DNA of 13,296 bases from an uncultured Veillonella sp. (GTDB lineage: Bacteria; Bacillota; Negativicutes; Veillonellales; Veillonellaceae): assembly GCA_900550175.1 (NCBI GenBank), contig URQX01000035.1, positions 1 to 13,296 of the forward strand. The letters are read 5' to 3'. The notes under the pieces were generated by a model that saw only the letters and a program-made list of their open reading frames with translations, was not told the DNA's origin and searched no databases. Made by a program: the position numbers and the translations under genes. Below, one piece after another: positions 5,431-13,296 of this stretch (position 1 is the first letter of the stretch; the number at the start of each line of letters is the position of its first letter).

Positions 5431-6915
5431 ATGAAACAATTACAAGATATAGTAAAAACCTTGGAAACGCCGCATGTAGAAGGTAATACAGCTGTTGAAG
5501 TGTTAGATATTACGGCTGATTCTCGTGCTGTAAAAGCAGGTAGCTTATTTATTGCGTTAGATGGTGCCACTGTAGATGGCCATAATTATGTAAATAAAGC
5601 CGTAGAATCTGGTGCAGTAGCGGTACTTGTATCTAAACCAGTAGAGGTAAGTGGTGATGTTTGTATTATCACTGTAGAGGACACTCGAAAAGCTATGATG
5701 GCTTGTGTACCATATTTCTTTGATTATCCAGCAAATTCCATGCGTATGATTGGCGTTACTGGCACTAATGGTAAAACGACTACAACTCATATGATTCGTC
5801 ATATCTTGAAAGCTCAAGGCCATAAAGTAGGTGTAATTGGTACTGTTCATATTATGATCGGCGATACAACATATCCAATTCATAATACGACACCTGATGT
5901 AGTAGATTTACAACATATTCTTCATCAAATGGTAGAGGAAGGAGTTACCCATTGTGTAATGGAAGTATCTTCACATGCATTAGCATTAGGCCGAGTTTCT
6001 GGTGTTGAATATGATACAGCAGTATTCACGAACTTAACACAAGACCATTTGGACTTTCACAAGACCTTTGAAAATTATTTGGCAGCTAAGTGTAAATTGT
6101 TTGAACAAGTTAGCGCACCGAACCAAACTAAATCTGGTAAAGGGGCTATCATTAACATCGATGATGAATATGGTCATCGTGTAATTGAAAAAACAACGGC
6201 GCCTATCATTACGTACAGTATTGATGGTAATGGCACGTTGAATGCTCATGATGTTGAAATGACACCTAAATCTAGCCGTTATACTGTATCCTATGATGGA
6301 AATGACTATACAGTGGCTATGAACACCACTGGTTTATTTAATGTATATAATACATTGGCTGCTATTGGTGCTTGTCTATTAGAAGGTATCTCCATGGAAG
6401 ATATCGATAAAGCATTAAAGACATTTAGTGCTGTGCCGGGCCGTTTTGAGCTTATTGAAGAAGGTCAACCATTTGCAGTGGTTGTAGACTATGCACATAC
6501 ACCAGATGGGTTAGAAAATATTCTACAAACAGCAAAGGCAATTCAAGAAAATCGTATTATTGTAGTCTTTGGTTGTGGTGGTGACCGAGATGCTACAAAA
6601 CGTCCTATCATGGGACGTATTGCTGCACAATATGGTGATGTAGTATATGTTACATCTGACAATCCTCGTACAGAAGATCCAGTGCAAATTGTGAAAGATG
6701 TAGAAGTGGGCGTCAAAGAAGGCCTTCGTGACGGTTCTCACTATGAAGTTATTGTTGATCGTCGGGAAGCGATTCAACATGCAATACAAAACGCAAAACC
6801 TGGGGATATTGTATTAATTGCTGGTAAGGGGCATGAGGATTACCAAATCTTAAAGGATAAAACGATTCATTTCGATGATCGTGAAGAGGCTAGAGCAGCC
6901 CTTAAGGAGATCTAA
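5431..6915 (+). CDS. murE: UDP-N-acetylmuramoyl-tripeptide synthetase MurE (meso-DAP type)
   Basis: MurE is a cytoplasmic ligase that uses ATP to add the third stem residue to UDP-MurNAc-L-Ala-D-Glu. The 494 residues match family length. Visible are the N-terminal substrate domain (ITADSRAVKAGSLFIAL), the ATP loop GVTGTNGKTTTT (GTNGKT at residues 111-116), TTPDVVDL, VMEVSSHAL, NLTQDHLDFH, the lysine in YLAAK (K220) expected to be carbamylated, VDYAHTPDGLENIL, FGCGGDRDATKRP, and SDNPRTEDP. The DNPR motif (residues 410-413) is the known recognition signature for meso-diaminopimelate, as opposed to lysine. ATG 5431 lies 7 nt after AAAGGAG. An upstream in-frame TTG at 5425 is too close to that site. 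murF starts 1 nt after the stop, so translation is probably coupled. Confidence 0.96.
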   Translation: MKQLQDIVKTLETPHVEGNTAVEVLDITADSRAVKAGSLFIALDGATVDGHNYVNKAVESGAVAVLVSKPVEVSGDVCIITVEDTRKAMMACVPYFFDYPANSMRMIGVTGTNGKTTTTHMIRHILKAQGHKVGVIGTVHIMIGDTTYPIHNTTPDVVDLQHILHQMVEEGVTHCVMEVSSHALALGRVSGVEYDTAVFTNLTQDHLDFHKTFENYLAAKCKLFEQVSAPNQTKSGKGAIINIDDEYGHRVIEKTTAPIITYSIDGNGTLNAHDVEMTPKSSRYTVSYDGNDYTVAMNTTGLFNVYNTLAAIGACLLEGISMEDIDKALKTFSAVPGRFELIEEGQPFAVVVDYAHTPDGLENILQTAKAIQENRIIVVFGCGGDRDATKRPIMGRIAAQYGDVVYVTSDNPRTEDPVQIVKDVEVGVKEGLRDGSHYEVIVDRREAIQHAIQNAKPGDIVLIAGKGHEDYQILKDKTIHFDDREEARAALKEI

Positions 6916-6916
6916 T

Positions 6917-8275
6917 ATGGCAGAATTTACATTGTCTCAAGTGGTGGAAGCCACACAAGGGACGAGTGCACATACCGACAATATTAAGTTTTTAGATGTA
7001 TCTACTGATACAAGAACGATTGAATCAGGATTTTTGTTTGTAGCCTTAAAAGGCGATACCTTTGATGGTCATGATTTCATTAATACGGCTATTGAAAAAG
7101 GTGCTATAGGTGCAATCGTTGAAAAAGGCCGTATAGTGGATGGGATTGTATGTATTGAAGTAGATAATACATTAGTGGCATATCAAAATTTAGCGCGTTA
7201 CCATCGCCGTCGCTTTGACATCCCTGTAGTAGCTATTACAGGCTCTTCTGGTAAGACTACAACTAAGGAAATGGTGGCAGCTGTACTCGGTACAGAGTTT
7301 AATGTTTTGAAGACTGAGAAAAACTTTAACAATGAGATTGGTTTGCCAAAAACATTATTGCGTTTAACTGCAGAGCATCAAGCTTGTGTTGTTGAAATGG
7401 GTATGCGTGGCCTTGGTCAAATCGAAGAACTCGCTTTGATTGCAGAACCAACTATGGGGATTATTACCAATGTTGGCACTAGCCATATAGAGCTATTAGG
7501 TTCTCGTGAAGCCATCGCACAAGCTAAAGGTGAGTTGATTCGTTGCTTGCCTGAAAATAGTGTGGCTATCCTTAATGAAGATGATCCATATGTTAAGGCT
7601 ATGGATAGTCTTGCTAAAGGTAAAACTATTACCTATGGTATTGAACGTAATGCTACTTGCATTGGCAGTCATTTGCGTTACAAAAAAGATGGTATTAAAT
7701 TTACATGCAAATGTTATGACGAAGTATTTGATATCTTCTTGCCTATGATTGGTGAACACAATGTATATGATGCATTGGCAGCAATTGTAGCAGGTCGTGT
7801 ATTGGGGATTAAATCCAATACAATCCGTAAGGGCTTATGCGAATTTACAGGAACTCCAATGCGTCAAGAAATAGTACCATTTGAAGATATTGTTATCTTA
7901 AATGACGCATATAATGCAAATCCTTCCTCTATGGCTGAAGCGATTAAGGCTTTAGGTCAGCTAGAAGGTAAACGTAAAATTGCTATGCTCGGTGATATGC
8001 TTGAACTTGGTGATTATACGGAACAAGCACATCGTGAAATTGGTCAATTACTTGCTGAAGAAGGTTATAGTGTAGTCTTCACCTTTGGTGATGCTGCCGC
8101 TTTTATTGCTAAGGAAGCAAAAAAAGCTGGCTTAACTACATTCCGTTGTAATAGCCATTTAGAAATGGCCAATGCCTATAGTGATATTCGTGAAAAAGGG
8201 GATGTTATTCTTGTAAAAGGATCCCGTGGCTTGCGAATGGAACGAGTTGTGGAAGAATTAAAAGATCGAGAATAA
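6917..8275 (+). CDS. murF: UDP-N-acetylmuramoyl-tripeptide--D-alanyl-D-alanine ligase MurF
   Basis: MurF finishes the cytoplasmic precursor by joining D-Ala-D-Ala to the UDP-MurNAc-tripeptide with ATP. The 452 residues are normal for the family. The N-terminal domain has the STDTRTIESGFLFVALKG motif shared with MurE. The central ATP loop is ITGSSGKTTTKEM (GSSGKT at residues 109-114), followed by KNFNNEIGLPKTLL, VVEMGMRGLGQIEELA, NVGTSHIELLGS and, in the C-terminal domain, NDAYNANPSSM, AMLGDMLELGD and VLVKGSRGLRME. ATG 6917 is used: AAGGAG at 6904-6909 lies 7 nt upstream, and the protein then starts at the conserved MAEFTLSQV. The frame is open further upstream into murE but has no better start. 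A 58-nt gap with an inverted repeat separates it from mraY. Confidence 0.96.
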   Translation: MAEFTLSQVVEATQGTSAHTDNIKFLDVSTDTRTIESGFLFVALKGDTFDGHDFINTAIEKGAIGAIVEKGRIVDGIVCIEVDNTLVAYQNLARYHRRRFDIPVVAITGSSGKTTTKEMVAAVLGTEFNVLKTEKNFNNEIGLPKTLLRLTAEHQACVVEMGMRGLGQIEELALIAEPTMGIITNVGTSHIELLGSREAIAQAKGELIRCLPENSVAILNEDDPYVKAMDSLAKGKTITYGIERNATCIGSHLRYKKDGIKFTCKCYDEVFDIFLPMIGEHNVYDALAAIVAGRVLGIKSNTIRKGLCEFTGTPMRQEIVPFEDIVILNDAYNANPSSMAEAIKALGQLEGKRKIAMLGDMLELGDYTEQAHREIGQLLAEEGYSVVFTFGDAAAFIAKEAKKAGLTTFRCNSHLEMANAYSDIREKGDVILVKGSRGLRMERVVEELKDRE

Positions 8276-8281
8276 AAGGTT

Positions 8282-8303
8282 ACGGCTAGTTATATCTAGC
8301 CGT
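8282..8303 (+). promoter_or_regulatory. Perfect inverted repeat between murF and mraY
   Basis: ACGGCTAG (8282-8289) and CTAGCCGT (8296-8303) form an 8-bp stem with a 6-nt TTATAT loop, starting 7 nt after the murF stop. The following CATCTGTTTATTT is only a weak U-tract, so it may be an attenuator, a partial terminator or an mRNA-stabilising hairpin. The operon clearly continues into mraY. Confidence 0.5.
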
Positions 8304-8333
8304 CATCTGTTTATTTATGAGTAGAGGATTCAT

Positions 8334-9320
8334 ATGATATATCACATTCTGTTAGCCTTCGTAGTGACCTTTATCATTACGGTAGTGCTAGGTAAATTTG
8401 CTATTCCTATGTTGCGCTCTTTGCATGCACAACAAAGTATTCGTGAAGAAGGTCCAGAAAGTCATCAAGCCAAAGCTGGTACACCTACAATGGGTGGCGC
8501 TTTTATGATGATTGCTCTCGTTCTTGGTGTTGCTATTTTTGCACCGTGGAATGTGGGTACAGGTATGTTACTATTCCTAACATTGGGTCATTGTTTACTA
8601 GGCTTTTTTGATGATTTTGTAAAGGCTGTAAAAAAACGTAATCTCGGTTTAACAGCAAAGCAAAAGTTACTAGGGCAATTTATTTTGGCTGCAATATTCT
8701 GTTACTGCATTACTGAAATTATGGTTATTCCTACTACATTGTGGATTCCTGTAGCGGACCTTCACCTTCAATTGGGTTGGGCTTATTATGTTTTGGCATT
8801 TTTAATCATCGTAGGTGCTACGAATGCAGTAAATCTTACAGATGGTCTTGATGGTTTGGCTAGTGGTACTTCTGCGGTAGCTGCCATTGCATTCTCTGTA
8901 ATTGGGCTTATGGCTGCATCTACAACAAACTCTATTGGCGCTGAAAGCGTTGCTTACTTTGGTGCTATTGTAGCCGCTGTATGCCTTGGATTCTTAGTAT
9001 ACAATGTAAATCCAGCGAAAGTATTCATGGGGGATACAGGCTCCTTAGCTCTAGGTGGTGCTTTTGCAGCGATGGCGATTCTTACAAAAACAGAATTGTT
9101 ACTCGTTGTAATTGGCGGTATTTTTGTTATGGAAGCGTTATCTGTTATTATTCAAGTTATTTCCTTTAAAACTCGCGGTGTGCGAGTATTTAAAATGAGC
9201 CCTATTCACCATCATTTTGAGTTGTCCGGTTGGGCAGAGCAAACTGTTGTTAACAGATTCTGGTTTGGTGGCGCTGTATTAGCTGTTATTGGTGTCATTT
9301 TAGCGACTATAACTTTGTAA
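8334..9320 (+). CDS. mraY: Phospho-N-acetylmuramoyl-pentapeptide-transferase MraY
   Basis: MraY is the integral membrane enzyme that moves phospho-MurNAc-pentapeptide from UDP to undecaprenyl phosphate, giving lipid I. The 328 residues consist mostly of hydrophobic helices, as in Gram-positive-type MraY. The catalytic motifs are visible: KAGTPTMGG, FDDFVKAVKKRNLGLTAKQK with the Asp pair D93-D94, NAVNLTDGLDGLA with D170, NPAKVFMGDTGSLALGG with D234, and SPIHHHFELSGW with H292-H294. ATG 8334 lies 6 nt after GAGG (8324-8327). It stands between murF and murD as in most dcw clusters. Gaps of 58 and 83 nt flank it, larger than elsewhere in the operon. Confidence 0.96.
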   Translation: MIYHILLAFVVTFIITVVLGKFAIPMLRSLHAQQSIREEGPESHQAKAGTPTMGGAFMMIALVLGVAIFAPWNVGTGMLLFLTLGHCLLGFFDDFVKAVKKRNLGLTAKQKLLGQFILAAIFCYCITEIMVIPTTLWIPVADLHLQLGWAYYVLAFLIIVGATNAVNLTDGLDGLASGTSAVAAIAFSVIGLMAASTTNSIGAESVAYFGAIVAAVCLGFLVYNVNPAKVFMGDTGSLALGGAFAAMAILTKTELLLVVIGGIFVMEALSVIIQVISFKTRGVRVFKMSPIHHHFELSGWAEQTVVNRFWFGGAVLAVIGVILATITL

Positions 9321-9342
9321 GATAATACTTAACGGAAGCCGC

Positions 9343-9380
9343 AAATAATGGTATGCTTATAAGATAGGAATACATTATTT
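9343..9380 (+). promoter_or_regulatory. AT-rich inverted repeat between mraY and murD
   Basis: AAATAATG (9343-9350) and CATTATTT (9373-9380) are exact complements. With one bulged G the stem extends by TAT/ATA around a 15-nt loop. It sits in the 83-nt gap before murD. The loop contains TATAAG (9358-9363), a possible -10 box, but no good -35 box is present. It could be a weak hairpin or part of an internal promoter. Confidence 0.3.
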
Positions 9381-9403
9381 TGTTGATAATTTAGGTGATA
9401 TAG

Positions 9404-10774
9404 ATGGAATACGGAGATAAACATATACTTGTTCTTGGCGCTGGTGCCAGCGGTATAGGCGCATCTTGGGTATTAGCTCAAGTTGGGGCCCATGTAGTGT
9501 TAAATGATTATAAGCCTGTTACACTGCCTGCAGATGAGGAAAAAAGACTTGTATCAGCAGGTGTAGATATTATTACAGGTAGACAAGATGAATCCTTGCT
9601 TGATGGCGTGGATCGCATTGTTATTTCTCCAGGTATTTCTCTAGATATTCCCATTGTAAAAGCCGCTCAAGCACGTGGTATTGATGTAGTTAGTGAAGTT
9701 GAAGTAGCATATGAGTTATCTAAATCTTCAATTGTAGCCGTTACTGGTACAAATGGTAAGACCACTACTACAACATTATTAACAAAGGTATTAGAAGGAA
9801 CTGGAAAACCAGTCCGCGTTGGTGGGAATATTGGAGACTCTCTCAGTGAAGTGGCCTATTCGATGCCAGCAGATGGTTATTTAGTAGCCGAACTATCTAG
9901 TTATCAATTAGAAACAATTAAACATTTTAGACCGATTGGTGCTATTATGCTCAATATTACACCAGATCATTTAGCTCGTCATAAGACGATGGAAAATTAT
10001 ATTGCCGCAAAGGAGCGAATCTTTGAAAATCAATTGAGCACAGATTTTATGGTGCTTAATATTGATGATTCCATTGTGGCAGACATGAAAGAACGTGTGC
10101 CTAGCCATATCCTTGAAATTAGTCAACATCAAGCAGTTTCAAATGGTGCCTACTACGATAAAGGACAATGTTATGTAGCAAAAGATGGTGTACCGACACC
10201 TATTATTGGTAGTGATGATATCCATATTCCAGGTAGTCATAATATTGAAAATATTTTAACTGTTATTGCTTTAACCTATGCGTTAGGTGTGCCAGTAGAA
10301 ACTATTCATCGCATTATTAGTGAGTTCCATGGTGTAGAACACCGACTAGAACGGGTTAAAACAATTAATGGAATTACATTCTATAATGACTCTAAAGCTA
10401 CTAATGTTGACTCTGTTGTAAAAGCATTAGAATCCTTTGATCAATCAGTTATTTTATTATCTGGTGGTCATGATAAGATGACTCCATTAGAAGATTTTAT
10501 GCAGCTCGTTAAAAATCATACGAAAGCTGTTATCTTTATGGGGGAAGCAGCGGATCGATTTGAAAATGCTGCAAAAGAGGCTGGTGTAGAGCCTATTTAT
10601 AGAGCTTCATCTATGAAAGATGCTGTAGAACAGGGTTATAAATTGGCTGACCAAGGTGATATTGTATTATTATCGCCAGCTTGCTCGAGCTTTGATTGGT
10701 ATAGCTGTTTTGAAGAGCGTGGCGATGATTTTAAAAATTGTGTTCATATGTTGCAAGAAGGGGGACACCATTAA
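9404..10774 (+). CDS. murD: UDP-N-acetylmuramoylalanine--D-glutamate ligase MurD
   Basis: MurD adds D-glutamate to UDP-MurNAc-L-Ala in the cytoplasm, with ATP. The 456 residues fit the family. The N-terminal Rossmann-like domain starts LVLGAGASGIGASWVLA. The ATP loop is VTGTNGKTTTTT (GTNGKT at residues 115-120). Further motifs are GGNIGDSL, ELSSYQLETI, NITPDHLARH, K203 in YIAAKERIF (the lysine expected to be carbamylated), GVEHRLERV, FYNDSKATNVDS, LLSGGHDKMTPLEDF and LLSPACSSFDWYSCFEERG near the C-terminus. ATG 9404 follows an AGGTGAT (9393-9399) that matches the anti-SD. The stop codon overlaps the murG start by one base (TAATG). In most dcw clusters ftsW/spoVE lies between murD and murG, and it is absent here. 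Confidence 0.96.
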   Translation: MEYGDKHILVLGAGASGIGASWVLAQVGAHVVLNDYKPVTLPADEEKRLVSAGVDIITGRQDESLLDGVDRIVISPGISLDIPIVKAAQARGIDVVSEVEVAYELSKSSIVAVTGTNGKTTTTTLLTKVLEGTGKPVRVGGNIGDSLSEVAYSMPADGYLVAELSSYQLETIKHFRPIGAIMLNITPDHLARHKTMENYIAAKERIFENQLSTDFMVLNIDDSIVADMKERVPSHILEISQHQAVSNGAYYDKGQCYVAKDGVPTPIIGSDDIHIPGSHNIENILTVIALTYALGVPVETIHRIISEFHGVEHRLERVKTINGITFYNDSKATNVDSVVKALESFDQSVILLSGGHDKMTPLEDFMQLVKNHTKAVIFMGEAADRFENAAKEAGVEPIYRASSMKDAVEQGYKLADQGDIVLLSPACSSFDWYSCFEERGDDFKNCVHMLQEGGHH

Positions 10775-11883
10775 TGAAACGTATCATTATTTCAGGTGGT
10801 GGCACTGGTGGACATATATATCCAGCAATAACTATATATAAGGAAATTATGAAGCAGAACCCTGATGCACAGGTTTTATATGTAGGAACCGAAAAGGGCT
10901 TAGAAGCAAACTTAGTACCTAAAGAAGGTATTGAATTTACTACATTACCTGTACAAGGTTTGCAACGTAAATTATCTATTGGTACGTTGGTGACATTAGG
11001 TAAGACTGCATTTTCTCTTGTGAAAGCCAATACCATCATTTCCAACTTCAAGCCGGATGTGGTTATTGGTACGGGTGGTTATGTTTGTGGTCCTATTCTC
11101 ATGGCTGCAGCATTGCGCAATATTCCAACGTTGATACAGGAACAAAATGTTATTGCAGGCATTACAAACAAAATTCTAAGCCGTTTTGTTGATGTTGTAG
11201 CTATGGGTTACAAGGATGCAGAAGCATCTTTTTCAAAAGCAAAACGCGTAGTATATACTGGTAACCCAGTACGTCCTGATGTATTAGTCGATACTAGGGC
11301 TGATGGACGTAATTATTTTAATTTAAGTGATGACACGTTCACAGTACTCATAGCCGGTGGTTCTCGGGGGGCGAGAACTATCAATAATGCTATGATCGAT
11401 GTACATAAGCATTTTCAAGGAACAAAAGGAATCAAATTAATTCATATTACAGGGGATGGGGAATATCAATCTGTATTATCTCAACTTGGTATTTCCGATG
11501 GTGATGGATTAGGTGACTCTTCATTGATTCTGCCGTATTTACATGATATGCCGAAAGCTTTGGCAGCAGCTGATTTAGCAGTTTTTAGATCTGGTGCTAT
11601 CGGGCTGGCTGAGCTGGCAGTTCGTGGTATTCCATCTGTGTTGGTTCCATATCCATATGCAGCGGAAGATCATCAAACATATAATGCTCGTATCTTTGTT
11701 CAAGAAGGGGCTGCACATATGATCGTTGATCAAATGTTATGTGCTCATGATTTGATAGGGGAAATTGAAATGTTTATGGCTAATCGTGATCTATTGGCGC
11801 AAATGGGAGAACGAGCATTGCAGTTAGGGAAACCAAATGCGGCTCATGATATTGCAAAATTAGCATTATCTATTGCAAAGTAA
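10774..11883 (+). CDS. murG: Lipid II synthase MurG (GlcNAc transferase)
   Basis: MurG transfers GlcNAc from UDP-GlcNAc to lipid I on the inner face of the cytoplasmic membrane, making lipid II. The 369 residues are typical of this GT-B (family 28) enzyme. Motifs are the N-terminal glycine loop ISGGGTGGHIYPA (GGTGGH at residues 9-14), GTGGYVCGPILMAA, EQNVIAGITNKIL, TGNPVRPDV, IAGGSRGARTINNA at the start of the C-terminal domain, and the nucleotide-sugar site FRSGAIGLAELAVRGIPSV followed by PYPYAAEDHQTYNA. ATG 10774 overlaps the murD stop by 1 nt and has AAGGGGG (10758-10764) 9 nt upstream, so translational coupling is likely. An upstream GTG at 10738 inside murD would add 12 residues with no family support. 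Confidence 0.96.
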   Translation: MKRIIISGGGTGGHIYPAITIYKEIMKQNPDAQVLYVGTEKGLEANLVPKEGIEFTTLPVQGLQRKLSIGTLVTLGKTAFSLVKANTIISNFKPDVVIGTGGYVCGPILMAAALRNIPTLIQEQNVIAGITNKILSRFVDVVAMGYKDAEASFSKAKRVVYTGNPVRPDVLVDTRADGRNYFNLSDDTFTVLIAGGSRGARTINNAMIDVHKHFQGTKGIKLIHITGDGEYQSVLSQLGISDGDGLGDSSLILPYLHDMPKALAAADLAVFRSGAIGLAELAVRGIPSVLVPYPYAAEDHQTYNARIFVQEGAAHMIVDQMLCAHDLIGEIEMFMANRDLLAQMGERALQLGKPNAAHDIAKLALSIAK

Positions 11884-11897
11884 CAAGGAGAGGTTTT

Positions 11898-13280
11898 ATG
11901 TTAGACGGTATTCATAAGATTCATCTTATTGGTATAGGTGGATCTGGCATGCGTGCTATAGCGAATATTTTAATTCAAAAAGGTTATGACGTATCTGGCT
12001 CAGATGTAGCTGAATCTGCAGTTATTGAAAAGTTCAGAAATATGGGCGCTACTGTTCATATTGGTCATAATAAAGAGTATGTAAATGGCGTTGATGCTGT
12101 AGTTCGTTCTACTGCTATTCGCGAAGATAATCCTGAAATTGTAGCTGCTAAAGCTCAAGGCATTACAATTTTGCACCGTTCCGATATTGTGAAAGCTGTG
12201 TTAGACGTAACAGATGGCATTGCAGTAGCTGGTGCACACGGTAAAACTTCTACTACTTCGATGATTGGTCAAATTTTAGTAGAAGCAGACGCTGATCCAA
12301 CAGTTATTATTGGTGGTGAAGTAGATTATTTAAAAGGTAGTAGTTGCCTTGGTAAAGGCCATTTCTCTGTAGTAGAAGCAGATGAAAGTGATGGTTCTTT
12401 CTTGAAACTACGTCCACACACTATTGTTATTACTAACATTGAAGATGATCACATGGATCATTATAAAACGATGGATAACTTGCTAAATGCATTCTGTGAG
12501 TTCGTAGAAACATTACCAGAATCTGGCAAAGCAATCGTATGTGGCGATAATGAAAATATTCGTTATGTTATGAGTCGTGTCAATCGTAACTTCATTACAT
12601 ATGGCTTAAGTGATAATAATGACTATGTAGCAAAAAATATTCACTATGTAGACTCTACTTTGGTATATGATGTATACCATAATGGTGTGAATGTTGAGCG
12701 CATTCGCTTACGAGTTCCTGGTGAACATAATGTATTGAATTCCTTGGCGGCCTTTATTGTGGCACATGATTGTTGCGGTGTAGAAACACGTATTATTACT
12801 AAAGGCTTAGGTAAATTCATTGGTGCAAAACGCCGTTTTGAAACTAAAGGCCATGTAGCAGGTGTATGGGTTGTTGATGACTATGCGCATCATCCTACTG
12901 AAATTAAAGCTACCTTAAAGGCTGCTAAAGAGTTGGAAAAACATCGTGTTATCTGTGTATTCCAACCACATCGCTTTACTCGTACTAGCTTGTTAAAAGA
13001 TGAATTTGCTACTGCTTTTACAAGCGCTGATGAAGTATATATGACAGATATCTATAGCTCTGGTGAAGATCCAATCCCTGGAATTGATGGCAATACAATT
13101 CCAAATGCTATTAAAGCGGCCACAGGTCAAGATGTACATTATGTGCAGTCTGTTGATGATTTGCCTGAGATATTATCAAAAGTAGTAAGACCTAATGACT
13201 TGGTTATCACCATGGGTGCAGGTTCTATTAATCAATATGGACCAAAATTATTAGCTATATTGGAGGAAGGCTTACAATGA
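11898..13280 (+). CDS. murC: UDP-N-acetylmuramate--L-alanine ligase MurC
   Basis: MurC performs the first peptide step, joining L-Ala to UDP-MurNAc with ATP in the cytoplasm. The 460 residues match the family. The N-terminal Rossmann loop is LIGIGGSGMRAIA (residues 10-22). The ATP loop is VAGAHGKTSTTSM (GAHGKT at residues 112-117). Later motifs are VVEADESDGSFLKL, NIEDDHMDHY, VPGEHNVLNSLAA, KRRFETKG, DDYAHHPTEIKATL (D327-D328, H331-H332), FQPHRFTRT, DIYSSGEDP and MGAGSI near the end. ATG 11898 follows AAGGAGAGG at 11885-11893, 14 nt after murG. The last four bases overlap the start of the next gene (ATGA). Confidence 0.97.
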   Translation: MLDGIHKIHLIGIGGSGMRAIANILIQKGYDVSGSDVAESAVIEKFRNMGATVHIGHNKEYVNGVDAVVRSTAIREDNPEIVAAKAQGITILHRSDIVKAVLDVTDGIAVAGAHGKTSTTSMIGQILVEADADPTVIIGGEVDYLKGSSCLGKGHFSVVEADESDGSFLKLRPHTIVITNIEDDHMDHYKTMDNLLNAFCEFVETLPESGKAIVCGDNENIRYVMSRVNRNFITYGLSDNNDYVAKNIHYVDSTLVYDVYHNGVNVERIRLRVPGEHNVLNSLAAFIVAHDCCGVETRIITKGLGKFIGAKRRFETKGHVAGVWVVDDYAHHPTEIKATLKAAKELEKHRVICVFQPHRFTRTSLLKDEFATAFTSADEVYMTDIYSSGEDPIPGIDGNTIPNAIKAATGQDVHYVQSVDDLPEILSKVVRPNDLVITMGAGSINQYGPKLLAILEEGLQ

Positions 13281-13296
13281 AAGATAAAAAAATAAT
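13277..13296 (+). CDS. Start of next dcw gene, cut off by window end
   Basis: ATG at 13277 overlaps the murC stop in an ATGA arrangement and has a strong GGAGGAAGG site (13262-13270) 6 nt upstream. Only MKDKKI is visible before the window ends, so the product cannot be read. By cluster order murB or ftsQ/divIB would be expected, but that is inference from synteny only. Confidence 0.6.

Noticed and set aside
9358..9363. TATAAG as an internal promoter for murD
   Set aside because: No acceptable -35 box is found at 16-18 bp upstream, so I do not call a promoter here and only mention it with the inverted repeat.

Overview
The window looks like a piece of a Veillonella chromosome, or that of a close relative in the Negativicutes (diderm Firmicutes). 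The genus is inferred from recall and gene content, not from a search. The reasons are an AT-rich genome, strong Bacillus-type Shine-Dalgarno sites, a Firmicute-style dcw (division and cell wall) cluster starting with mraZ, and next to it a YadA-type trimeric autotransporter adhesin, which needs an outer membrane. All real genes lie on the + strand.

Region 1 (1-3177) is the 3' part of a very large adhesin gene whose start lies upstream of the window. The visible 1058 residues are almost all Asn/Thr/Ile/Val/Lys-rich trimeric coiled-coil stalk. The stalk is built from nested repeats of about 125-145, 49, 14 and 7 residues. It ends in a neck, a YadA-like beta-barrel anchor and an unusual extra coiled coil after the barrel. 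A strong intrinsic terminator (3225-3260) isolates this gene from what follows.

Region 2 (3261-3575) is AT-rich and non-coding. It holds the likely mraZ promoter (extended -10 TGGTAGAAT) and a cluster of GTGG motifs, partly on a 10-bp repeat, that may be the MraZ autoregulatory operator.

Region 3 (3576-13296) is the dcw operon: mraZ, rsmH, ftsL-like, murE, murF, mraY, murD, murG, murC, and the first codons of one more gene. The encoded enzymes take UDP-MurNAc through the peptide ligations (MurC, MurD, MurE, MurF), attach the product to undecaprenyl phosphate (MraY) and add GlcNAc (MurG) to give lipid II. MraZ is the cluster regulator, RsmH methylates 16S rRNA, and the FtsL-like protein belongs to the divisome. 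MurE carries the DNPR signature expected for meso-diaminopimelate. Spacing is tight (one overlap of 1 nt and one of 4 nt), with three gaps of 55-83 bp that contain inverted repeats.

The main oddities are: (a) no ftsI/spoVD gene between ftsL and murE and no ftsW/spoVE between murD and murG, although the rest of the order is canonical; (b) the periplasmic coiled-coil tail after the autotransporter barrel; (c) the nested repeat design of the stalk; and (d) possible RNA structure over the murE ribosome binding site. I found no mobile element, CRISPR array, tRNA or rRNA, and no clearly new multi-gene system.
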